From: Pseudomonadota bacterium
GTDB lineage: Bacteria; Pseudomonadota; Gammaproteobacteria; Steroidobacterales; Steroidobacteraceae
Length of the DNA: 64,000 nucleotides
Reading direction: 5' to 3'
Assembly (NCBI GenBank): GCA_018241505.1
Contig: JAFEDS010000013.1
Location: 249,417 to 313,416, forward strand
The notes beneath the pieces were generated by a model that was given only the letters and a program-made list of their open reading frames with translations, was not told the origin of the DNA and made no database searches. Shown piece after piece: positions 26,665 through 34,363 of this stretch; the stretch's first letter is position 1, and each line of letters begins with the position of its first letter. The translations under genes were made by a program, and so were the position numbers.

Positions 26665-26983
26665 TAGATTATTGTGGGGCACGATGGCGGCAATTGAAGC
26701 AGCCCCGGGCAAAACGCGCCGAGTGCGAGGTCTCAGTACCGCCAGAGTACTTTGCCACAAATGGGGTTGTTTGGCGCGCCCGGGCGGCGCGGGAGGCCAT
26801 TGTTACGTCCGCGTTCGCGGCGGAGAATTGTATTTATTTCAGTATGTTAAGCAACAAATCTCATGCAAGATCTGGTTGCGGGACGGCGACTGAGACCCAG
26901 GTCGTTGGCGTTTGGCCGCGGTTGCCGGATACTCCCCGGCATAGCCCGGTGGGGCTTTTGCGCCGACCATAAAAAGAGCCAGC
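26665..26983. promoter_or_regulatory. 319-bp divergent region, EpsG (-) / cupin genes (+)
   Basis: No gene seen. The middle (about 26828-26870) is markedly AT-rich for this genome and holds a possible minus-strand promoter. The right part contains only weak GC hairpins. Confidence 0.4.
26841..26868 (-). promoter_or_regulatory. Possible sigma-70-type promoter for epsG-phyH
   Basis: Minus strand reads TTGCAT-N16-CATACT in the AT-rich patch, about 175 bp before the EpsG start. Both hexamers are 4/6 to consensus. Confidence 0.3.
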
Positions 26984-27877
26984 ATGCACCCAGACGGCCC
27001 CCGGTTGTTCATTGAGCCAGCCGGCTTCAGCGAGCGTTTTGACCGCGAGCCTTTTGGCTTCTCGCACAACCTGCATACCCTGGACCTGTTCAGCTTCGAT
27101 TCGCTGATCGGGCTTGCCGGGCGCTACGCCAACGCGCCGCGCGACTATTTCGTGGCCGCCGCGGCGTCTTCGGCCGCGACCGAATTCAAAGCGGTTGCGC
27201 ACAGTCAGTGGTCGGTCGGCGAGGCGATGCAGCGGGTCGGTTCGGACTCGGTGCGGGTGCTGCTGAAGCGCCCGGAGAACCACGATCCGCGCTTTCGGCA
27301 GTTGCTGGATACACTCTTTGAGCAGGTCATCGGCATGCGGGGTGGGTTGAAGGGCGAACGGGTCGTGCGCCTCGAGTCCGCTGTCTTCGTGACCTCGGCC
27401 ACGTCCATCACGCCTTGTCACTTCGATCCTGAAATCGCCTTCTTTGCGCAGATCGAGGGACGCAAGAACTACCACGTGTACGCCCCGTCGAGCATGAGCG
27501 AGACGGAGCTGGAGAGCTTCTACCGCGAAGGCATCGTCAGCATTGCCGAAGTCGATTTGCCGACCCGCGATCCCCGGCTCGAGCACGTTTATGCGTTGGA
27601 GCCCGGTGACGGCCATCATCAGCCGCAGAACTGCCCGCACTGGGTCGCGACCGGCGCCGGGCGTTCGATCTCGTATTCTTTTGTATTTGAAACCGATGCC
27701 ACACGGGCACGCAATCGGACGCGGGCCGCCAATCACTTCCTGCGCCGGGCCGGTTTGCAGCCCGCGATGCCCGGCGTTTGCCCCAGCCGCGATGCCGCCA
27801 AGGCGGCGGCCATGCGCGTCGTTTTCCCTATTCGCCGTCGCGTCAACAACCTCACTGCCAAGTTGCGCAAGGTTTGA
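26984..27877 (+). CDS. Cupin/JmjC-like 2OG-Fe(II) oxygenase, copy 1
   Basis: 297-aa cupin-like protein. The metal site is visible as TPCHFDPEIAFFAQI (HxD, about 146-148) and a downstream His in HHQPQNCPHWV (about 207-216), the JmjC/cupin_8 arrangement, with KNYHVYAP placing a Lys/Tyr where 2-oxoglutarate binds. AGAG lies about 7 nt before ATG 26984. It is 4 nt upstream of a paralogue with the same motifs, so the pair is one operon and arose by tandem duplication. The substrate is unknown; such cupins in EPS loci may hydroxylate sugars, lipids or peptides. The NRPS-PKS operon product nearby is one candidate. Confidence 0.75.
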   Translation: MHPDGPRLFIEPAGFSERFDREPFGFSHNLHTLDLFSFDSLIGLAGRYANAPRDYFVAAAASSAATEFKAVAHSQWSVGEAMQRVGSDSVRVLLKRPENHDPRFRQLLDTLFEQVIGMRGGLKGERVVRLESAVFVTSATSITPCHFDPEIAFFAQIEGRKNYHVYAPSSMSETELESFYREGIVSIAEVDLPTRDPRLEHVYALEPGDGHHQPQNCPHWVATGAGRSISYSFVFETDATRARNRTRAANHFLRRAGLQPAMPGVCPSRDAAKAAAMRVVFPIRRRVNNLTAKLRKV

Positions 27878-27881
27878 AGCC

Positions 27882-28820
27882 ATGTCCGCGCTGCCCACCG
27901 CGCCTTCGGTCCCCGATCCTTCGCAGCCGAGCCTGCTCGATCCCACCGGGGCGTTCCGCGACCATTACAACCGGCGCAGCTTCATGTTCGCGCACGGTCT
28001 GTCGGCGAATCCTTTGTTCGATCTGGATAACCTGCTGGAGTTGGCGAAGCGGACGCCGCCGCAGCACGAACCGTACTGGTCCAATGGCAAGGTGGCCATC
28101 GGCAACAAGTGGGAAGCCGGGACCGGTGGGCGCGCGTCCCTGCCGGACACGATTGCCAACATTGAACACAACGACTCGATTGTAATTCTCAAGCACACCG
28201 AGCAGGACCCGGTCTATGGACCGGTGCTGCAGGATTTTCTGGCCCGGGTGGTGGCCTTTGCCGGCGAGCAGATGCGCTCGGATGTGATAGTGGGTGAGAC
28301 GCTGATTCTCATCAGCTCGCCCAACCGCGTGACCCCTTACCACTTCGATGCTGAAACCAACTTCCTGGTACAGGTGCGCGGCGACAAGTGGTTCTACGTG
28401 TTCGATCACGAAGACCGCAGTCTCGTGACAAACGAAGAGCGGGAGCAGTATTTCGCGGGCGATATCAGCAGCGCCGTGTACCGGGCGGAGCGGCAGAAAG
28501 ATGCGATCGCGTACGATCTGAAGGCGGGCCACGGCATCCACGTTCCGGTCGCCGCCCCCCATTGGGTGCAGAACAGTGACAACGTGTCCGTGGCCATCAG
28601 CGTCAACTATGAGCTGCGTTCCGTCGAGCGGACCGCGAAGATTCATCGTATCAACAGCCGCCTGCGGCGCCTCGGTTTGACGCCTACGCCGCCCGGCGTC
28701 TCGCCAGTAGGCGATCTGTTCAAACTGGCTGCTGCCGGCACGATCGCCGGTGTACGTTCACTTTCCAGGGGCGGACGCTCTGCCCGCACTTACGGGGTTT
28801 GGACTCCACCGCCCGCTTGA
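27882..28820 (+). CDS. Cupin/JmjC-like 2OG-Fe(II) oxygenase, copy 2
   Basis: 312-aa paralogue of the preceding gene. Matching marks: VTPYHFDAETNFLVQV (HxD), GDKWFYVFDHEDRS, and the distal His in HGIHVPVAAPHWVQN. SIVILKHTEQDPVYGPVL aligns with VRVLLKRPENHDPRF of copy 1. The catalytic His-Asp-His set is present in both copies, so neither looks decayed. ATG 27882 starts 4 nt after the copy-1 stop, with AAGG about 9 nt upstream. Its stop is 3 nt from that of the convergent flippase gene. The divergence between copies suggests different substrates rather than recent duplication. Confidence 0.75.
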   Translation: MSALPTAPSVPDPSQPSLLDPTGAFRDHYNRRSFMFAHGLSANPLFDLDNLLELAKRTPPQHEPYWSNGKVAIGNKWEAGTGGRASLPDTIANIEHNDSIVILKHTEQDPVYGPVLQDFLARVVAFAGEQMRSDVIVGETLILISSPNRVTPYHFDAETNFLVQVRGDKWFYVFDHEDRSLVTNEEREQYFAGDISSAVYRAERQKDAIAYDLKAGHGIHVPVAAPHWVQNSDNVSVAISVNYELRSVERTAKIHRINSRLRRLGLTPTPPGVSPVGDLFKLAAAGTIAGVRSLSRGGRSARTYGVWTPPPA

Positions 28821-28823
28821 CGG

Positions 28824-30284
28824 TCAACTTGCGCGCGGTGCGCGGCGAAATCTCGCCGGCAGTTTCGCGGTGAACTGTGTCGTAAATTCCGGCAGCAACT
28901 GTGTGGCCAACATTGCGTAGGTCGCGCCTCCAATCACTACCAACGCCGCCAGCAGCCCGACCGAATTCATGTACGGCGCGAGTATCCACAGCGCAGCGAA
29001 TGTGACTACACCCGTTATGCATGCGGCCAACAGTGCCGGTAGCTGCGCTGTGAATACCCTTTTGGGTTCGATGCTGCAGTAACGGCGCGCGAAGACCACG
29101 GGAAACACGGAAGTGACCAACGGGCGAGTAGCGATTGCCGCCGTCGCCGCATACAGGCCCAGCGGCGCGAAAATCAAACTGACCAGCGTCAATGTCACCG
29201 TTTGCGCCGTTGCGTTGATTGCAATCGATGATTGCCGGTTGGCACCCAACAGCGCGGCGCTGAGCGCGTAGTGGGTGACCTGCGGCATGATTCCAAGAAT
29301 CATGAGCTGCGCGGGCAATACTCCGCCGGCCCACCGTGCGTTGAGCCACGCACTGAAAAGTACGGGCATCACGACGGCCCCACCGATGCAGAGTGGGAAG
29401 GTCAAGGCGCTCATCTGCATCAGAATGCGCCGCATCGCTTCGTTGATGCCGTCATGTTTGTCCCTGAACTCGCGCATTTCGATGCGGGCTACACCGAAAC
29501 GGGGCGAAACGGCGAGTTGCAGGACGATATCGGCCAGGCGCCCGGCAAGGCTGAACAGGCCGAGCTCGCTCGCGCCGAGGAAAAAGCCCAGGATGTAACG
29601 CGGTATTTGATCGGCCGCCCACGCCATCACCTGCGAAAGTGCCATGGGGCCGCCGTAACGGCGCAGTTCCTGGAAATGGGGCGCTGAGAAGCCCAGGCGG
29701 AACGGCATTTTCACCAGCCGCCACAGGATTGCGACATTCAACACGCGCTGCAGAGTGGCCTGCCATACGAGCGCCCACACGCCAAAGTGAAGGAAAGTGA
29801 GTACCAGCCCAACAATGCCGGCCAGCGTCGTGCTGATCAGCATGCGGGTCACCAGCGGCTCCATGTTCAATTCCCGCCGGCACGCCGCATTGGGGGCCGA
29901 TGTGAGCACGGTCAGCATCGGCAGCGGGGACATGAACCGCAGGATCGACGTCAGGTCCGGCTCATGGAAGTTGGCTGCTATCAGCGGTGCGAACGCGAAA
30001 ATGAGCGCACCGATGATCAACCCCGACACGACGTTGACCGTCGTCATCGTGGCGTAGTAACTCTCATTGATGTTGGATACGGAGACGAGGGCGTCGGTGG
30101 CCGGAATCTCCAGCACGTACTCGCAGAACGCAATAAACACCATCACCAGCGCAATGAGCCCGAAGGCATGCGGGCCCAGCAGCGGCGCCTGGATGGCAAA
30201 CAGCAGGATCGCAAACCCCTGTTTGAACAGATTCTGCGCCGTGAGCCAGGAGGTAGGTGACAGTTTCCTCAGGCGGCCGAACAT
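28824..30284 (-). CDS. Lipopolysaccharide/O-unit flippase (Wzx-like, MOP superfamily)
   Basis: 486-aa membrane protein with about 12-14 TM helices, starting TAQNLFKQGFAILLFAIQAPLLGPHAFG and YVLEIPATDALV, which matches the Polysacc_synt/WzxC-type entry. It differs clearly from the flippase at 21.3 kb. It begins 2 nt after the methyltransferase stop and is the last gene of the NRPS-PKS operon, which makes it the operon's only transport candidate. This points to export of a polyprenyl- or lipid-linked product rather than a free diffusible peptide; that is inference from operon structure. Confidence 0.8.
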   Translation of the reverse strand: MFGRLRKLSPTSWLTAQNLFKQGFAILLFAIQAPLLGPHAFGLIALVMVFIAFCEYVLEIPATDALVSVSNINESYYATMTTVNVVSGLIIGALIFAFAPLIAANFHEPDLTSILRFMSPLPMLTVLTSAPNAACRRELNMEPLVTRMLISTTLAGIVGLVLTFLHFGVWALVWQATLQRVLNVAILWRLVKMPFRLGFSAPHFQELRRYGGPMALSQVMAWAADQIPRYILGFFLGASELGLFSLAGRLADIVLQLAVSPRFGVARIEMREFRDKHDGINEAMRRILMQMSALTFPLCIGGAVVMPVLFSAWLNARWAGGVLPAQLMILGIMPQVTHYALSAALLGANRQSSIAINATAQTVTLTLVSLIFAPLGLYAATAAIATRPLVTSVFPVVFARRYCSIEPKRVFTAQLPALLAACITGVVTFAALWILAPYMNSVGLLAALVVIGGATYAMLATQLLPEFTTQFTAKLPARFRRAPRAS

Positions 30285-30286
30285 GG

Positions 30287-31141
30287 TCAGGTTTGCTCGA
30301 ACACAAAGCCCGCGAAATGCCTGATGAAGCGCTCGGGATAGAACGGTATCAGCAGGTCGAGGTCTTCAACCGCCCAGCGGTCGCGCAGCCGGTAGCCGTG
30401 CGCGGCGAAATACTGCAGAAACGTCTGCTCATTGAACAGTCTGTTGGGCGTGACCGCCGGACCGTAGTTCTGCAACGTCCAGCAATCCGGGCCCGGGGTG
30501 ATCGGCAGCTTGTTCAACAGGACATAGCGTGGCTTGCGTGCCAGGGATTCGAGCAAGCCGGGAATGGCGGCCGGCATGAATTGCAGGGCGCCCGCCGACA
30601 ACAACACATCGCAGGGCGGCGCGGCCGCCAGGGAGTCCACAAACCGCAGGGACGCGGCCTGTTCGCGGGCGGCTATTTCACTGCCCTGGCGGGCGATGGC
30701 ACTGACCTCGACCACCGTCCAGGTGGCACCGGCGGGCAGGCGGCCGAGTCGCCGATAGCCGTAGTAGGTGAGGCCGATGGAACCGCCCACATCCACCAGT
30801 GACGCATTTTCGCCGTAGAGCTGGTCCAGCCAGAAGAAGATGGGGTAGGTGGACAACCGGACCGGGTCGATCTGGTCGACCCATAGCTTGGCGGAGCTGT
30901 CGTGGTCCCAGCCGGACTTGCGGGACGCGGGAATGGCCGCCATCGCGGCCTCGTACGTGGGGTATATCCCACTGTGCAGGCCGGTGTGATCGCGCCGCGC
31001 CATGACACGGCCGGTGTAGAGAGCCGGCAGTCCCGGAATCGCCCGGGCCCAACGGCCTGTCGGCAGCCTGCCGAGGAGAATTTCCAGGGCCTTGTAGCCC
31101 AGGCGCCGTGGGTTGGAAGGGTTGACGTGCTGCTCGGTCAT
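30287..31141 (-). CDS. Methyltransferase of the TIGR04325 type
   Basis: 284-aa SAM-dependent methyltransferase. The subfamily mark is SGIYPTYEAAMAAIPASRKSG followed by WDHDSSAKLWV; the SAM site is SLVDVGGSIGLTYYGY (about 112-127) and TWTVVEVSAIARQG, and LLSAGALQFMP follows. These proteins recur in polysaccharide loci as putative O- or N-methyltransferases. Start ATG 31141 (MTEQHVNPSNP); a longer frame to 31225 has no conserved residues. It is preceded by a 119-nt gap from GT39 and abuts the flippase by 2 nt, so it belongs to the NRPS-PKS operon and could methylate the peptide part or the sugar. Confidence 0.78.
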   Translation of the reverse strand: MTEQHVNPSNPRRLGYKALEILLGRLPTGRWARAIPGLPALYTGRVMARRDHTGLHSGIYPTYEAAMAAIPASRKSGWDHDSSAKLWVDQIDPVRLSTYPIFFWLDQLYGENASLVDVGGSIGLTYYGYRRLGRLPAGATWTVVEVSAIARQGSEIAAREQAASLRFVDSLAAAPPCDVLLSAGALQFMPAAIPGLLESLARKPRYVLLNKLPITPGPDCWTLQNYGPAVTPNRLFNEQTFLQYFAAHGYRLRDRWAVEDLDLLIPFYPERFIRHFAGFVFEQT

Positions 31142-31260
31142 ATGGGCGGGCAGAATACCTGCACGCGCCCGCGCCGGTCGATGCGCGGTTCCACGATCTG
31201 AGCAGCCAGTCAATTGGCGCGGCATTGGCCGCGCGGAGCCGTGGCTCGGTTCCGCCGGAC

Positions 31261-32931
31261 CTAGCGTGGATACGGGGCAAACATCTCGAGCGGCCCCCGG
31301 CCGGCCGGGTCGATATCAACCCCGACCTGCCGCACTTCGTAGTCGCCTCGAGGAATCGGGCGTTTCAACACACCCAGTACAAAAACGGTGCGGAACTGGC
31401 CGGCGTCGGCCAGCACATCCCGCCGCGGCGGCGCCTCGATCAGACAGGCCTCGCAATGCAGATTGACCCGCATGGCGATGTTGGGGTCGAGAGAATAGGC
31501 AATCTCCAGCACCCGGGACGTGCCGCGATCGTTGCTCACGGTCTCATCTCCCACCACCAGCGGCCGCGGTGCCTGGTTGATGATGGCTGCGACATGCGGG
31601 CTGCGTTGCCAGGCTTTCGGGTACCAGGTGTCGGCACCGGCGCTGATGACACACGACAGGACGCCGAATGCAACAATCAACACATAGGTGGCTGCAAACA
31701 CGATGGCGCTGCCTCGGGCACGGCGCTCGGTCGGGAAGCTCGCGCAGAACAGGGCGGTCAGCGCGAGCTGCGTGGCCAGGAAGGCGGGCGCCAGGTAGCG
31801 CAGTTGACTGATCAGCGCACCCCCATTGATGAGGGCAATCGGCAGCGTCGGAATCACAAACAGGGCGAGTATGAAGCGTTCCGCGACCCGATCTCGCGAA
31901 GCTACGGCGAGCCGGCCGATACTGGCCAGGACGACCGCCAGTACGGCAGTACCCAACGCCATCGAGGTGAGTCGGCTGAGGCTGCCCGGCTCAACCGCTC
32001 CGAGGTCAATCATGGAGGCCTTGATGTCCCGCAGGAACGTCACGACGAGGCCGAGAGGCGTCTGCTCGTTCGCGAGCAGGACTCCCAATGCTTTGGCACC
32101 GGCGTGCGTGTTCGACAGCAGCGGCCACGGCAGGAACAACAGTGTGGCGACGGCGCTCGCGATCACGTAGGGCAGCAAGACCCGCCGCTGACGCAGACTC
32201 GGTATTGAGATGACGAGCGCGAAGTGAGCTGCCATGACAGTGGCGGACAACGGGTAGGTGTACAGACTAAGCGTACAGACCACTGCGTAGGCAACCCAAC
32301 TTCCCGTTCCCGCTGTGCGCGCCGCGCGCAGCAGCAGCACGCTTGCAGTGACGATTTCCAACGTCCACAGTGTTGTTTCGCGAGCTTCCTGGGCATAGAG
32401 CACTGCGAACGGTGAAATAGCGTAGAGCGAGGCGGCAATGAGCGCCGCTCGGCGGCTTTGAAACAACTCCAGGGCGAGCCACGCCATGGCGCCGATGGTC
32501 AGCAGCCCGAAGATGATCGGCAGAGTACGCAGTGCGGTTGGCGAGACTCCGGCCACACCGGCCCACAGACGCTGCATCAGATAGAAGACCGGCGGGTGTT
32601 GCGGATCTTCACTGGCCAGGGAGGCAACCGTTGCCCGTAACGGTCGCGGTCCGCTGTTCTGCGGTCCCGCCAGGTTGAAATACACTTGTATGTCGGCGGC
32701 AGTGCGAACCTGGGGGCCGGCCCGGACTATCTCGGCCTCCGTGTAGCCGAGGGTGTGCGTCAGGCCTACTAACTCGTCGCCCCAGAAGGTCTTCGCGCCC
32801 GGATTGTGGGTGCGAAAGAAAACGCCCGCCAGCGTGGCGAGGACTGCGACCGCAAGCACGACCGCCTGCAGCATCGACCGGGCTCTGCGCGCATCCGATG
32901 AATATTGCACGCTCGCTGACACCGTCGTCAT
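31261..32931 (-). CDS. GT39-like membrane glycosyltransferase (polyprenyl-phosphate sugar donor type)
   Basis: GT-C fold membrane protein, about 556 aa, 10-12 TM helices with a C-terminal periplasmic part (about 425-556). The first periplasmic loop has the acidic pair in TFWGDELVGLTHTLG, the catalytic region of GT39/ArnT/EmbC-like enzymes, and DPQHPPVFYLMQRLW is also typical. Such enzymes take the sugar from a polyprenyl phosphate outside the membrane. ATG 32931 is used; GTG 32976, 22 nt after the preceding stop, is an equally possible start and would add 15 residues. It lies in the NRPS-PKS operon. The DprE1/DprE2/UbiA set in this window could supply its donor (inference). Confidence 0.78.
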   Translation of the reverse strand: MTTVSASVQYSSDARRARSMLQAVVLAVAVLATLAGVFFRTHNPGAKTFWGDELVGLTHTLGYTEAEIVRAGPQVRTAADIQVYFNLAGPQNSGPRPLRATVASLASEDPQHPPVFYLMQRLWAGVAGVSPTALRTLPIIFGLLTIGAMAWLALELFQSRRAALIAASLYAISPFAVLYAQEARETTLWTLEIVTASVLLLRAARTAGTGSWVAYAVVCTLSLYTYPLSATVMAAHFALVISIPSLRQRRVLLPYVIASAVATLLFLPWPLLSNTHAGAKALGVLLANEQTPLGLVVTFLRDIKASMIDLGAVEPGSLSRLTSMALGTAVLAVVLASIGRLAVASRDRVAERFILALFVIPTLPIALINGGALISQLRYLAPAFLATQLALTALFCASFPTERRARGSAIVFAATYVLIVAFGVLSCVISAGADTWYPKAWQRSPHVAAIINQAPRPLVVGDETVSNDRGTSRVLEIAYSLDPNIAMRVNLHCEACLIEAPPRRDVLADAGQFRTVFVLGVLKRPIPRGDYEVRQVGVDIDPAGRGPLEMFAPYPR

Positions 32932-32998
32932 GGAAGGGCCATTGTTATTATTATTCGGGAATGGTGACGTCTGCACCCCCGGAAGTCAACGGCGTGTG

Positions 32999-34348
32999 TC
33001 AGTGCGGAATCGGCCAGATGCGAATGTGCGCCTCGGGAAACACAGGCCAGCCTGTGTCCAGAGGCGGTGGAGCGCCGGGCCGCCCATAGCGCGTGAAGAA
33101 TTCAATTACATATGTCCGGATTATGTCCTGGGCCCGCCGCGCATCCAGCTCACCGCCGAACGAAAAGCGTTTCAGCGGCGAGCGCAATGGCACATCGGTG
33201 AAATTCATGTGCGCCACCCCGGGCAGGGTGACCCGCATGCCGCCATTCGCCGCCTGGTTCTTGTCGAGTTGGGAATAGTCGATGCGGTCGAGCTGCGCCT
33301 CGTAGCGAGTGGGCGGGTCCGGGGAGGTCACATCGGCATCGCTGGGGAAAATCAACTGCTCGCAAATAAACAGGTAGGGTTTGCTGACACCGCTCTGCAA
33401 CGCTTGCGCGAAGTGCCGGCCGTCGAGATTGATCGCAGACCTGACGCGGGGTTCGTCGAGGGCCATTTGCGCGGCCACAGCGCCGCCGAACGAAAATCCC
33501 AGGGCACTGGCATGTTGAGTATCCAATCTACGGGCATAACGCCCCTGCGGCTGGGAGTCCAGGTTCGCGAGCGCATCGAGGGTTGCGCTACCGTCCCGGG
33601 CATGCGAGCGCGCTCGTTGGTCATCGAGCGCCACTGACTGCCGCACTGCAGTATCGGAGGAGTGGTCCACCAGGGGGCGGTCGATACCGTTCCAGGTAAT
33701 CGAGGCGACGGCAAAACCGCGGCTCACCAGCTCCAGGATCAGATTGATGTTCTGGGTCTTGTCTTCCGGCCAGCCGTCAAAGTACACGATGACAGGGAAC
33801 TTCGGACCCTGTTGCGCGGGCGGCTCATCGGTGCCGGCAGGCGCTGTTGCCGTGGCCCGCAAGCCACTGGCAACCCGCGTCTGCAGGGAGGCCCGGAAGC
33901 GGTGCCAGTAGTTGGAATGTTGTGTTGGATACCACAGTTGCACGCGCGGCTGTGCTTGCAGCTCCGCGGGCTCGCTCGCGGAGTGCGTGACGGTCACCGG
34001 GATGGCGCTCGTTCCAACGCCGAATGGCCCGTCGGGAGTGCGAGGCGCGACGAAAGGGAATACCAGGCATGCGGCAATGGAGGCGCCGAGCAGACTGAAG
34101 CTGACGGCCGCCGAGCACAGCAGTGCAAACGCGCTCTGACTCAGAAAAGCCGGCGTCAGTGTCACGATGAAGGCAGCCGCATAGGTTGGCAGGATCTGCC
34201 AGCGCCATCCCTCGAGCAACAGTTGTGCAAACAGCGCCAGCGCCAGCACGACCTGCATGCCGTGTGCCCAACCGCCCGCGCGGCCGCCGGCCAGGCGGAT
34301 ACTGAATGCTGCGCATGCCAGCAACAACAGCAGTTCGAATGTACGCAT
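32999..34348 (-). CDS. Membrane-anchored PAF-acetylhydrolase-like alpha/beta hydrolase
   Basis: 449-aa protein with about four N-terminal TM helices (1-100) followed by an alpha/beta-hydrolase domain. The nucleophile elbow is ALGFSFGGAVA (GxSxG), NLDGRHF supplies the acid and LPGVAHMNFTD the His; this order with an LDG after the Ser is typical of platelet-activating-factor acetylhydrolases. It would cleave or transfer short acyl or amide bonds at the outer face of the inner membrane. It begins 15 nt after the terminal NRPS stop, so it is an operon member and might release or re-esterify the NRPS-PKS product. No proof of substrate. Confidence 0.75.
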   Translation of the reverse strand: MRTFELLLLLACAAFSIRLAGGRAGGWAHGMQVVLALALFAQLLLEGWRWQILPTYAAAFIVTLTPAFLSQSAFALLCSAAVSFSLLGASIAACLVFPFVAPRTPDGPFGVGTSAIPVTVTHSASEPAELQAQPRVQLWYPTQHSNYWHRFRASLQTRVASGLRATATAPAGTDEPPAQQGPKFPVIVYFDGWPEDKTQNINLILELVSRGFAVASITWNGIDRPLVDHSSDTAVRQSVALDDQRARSHARDGSATLDALANLDSQPQGRYARRLDTQHASALGFSFGGAVAAQMALDEPRVRSAINLDGRHFAQALQSGVSKPYLFICEQLIFPSDADVTSPDPPTRYEAQLDRIDYSQLDKNQAANGGMRVTLPGVAHMNFTDVPLRSPLKRFSFGGELDARRAQDIIRTYVIEFFTRYGRPGAPPPLDTGWPVFPEAHIRIWPIPH

Positions 34349-34363
34349 CCGCGGCGGTGCGTG

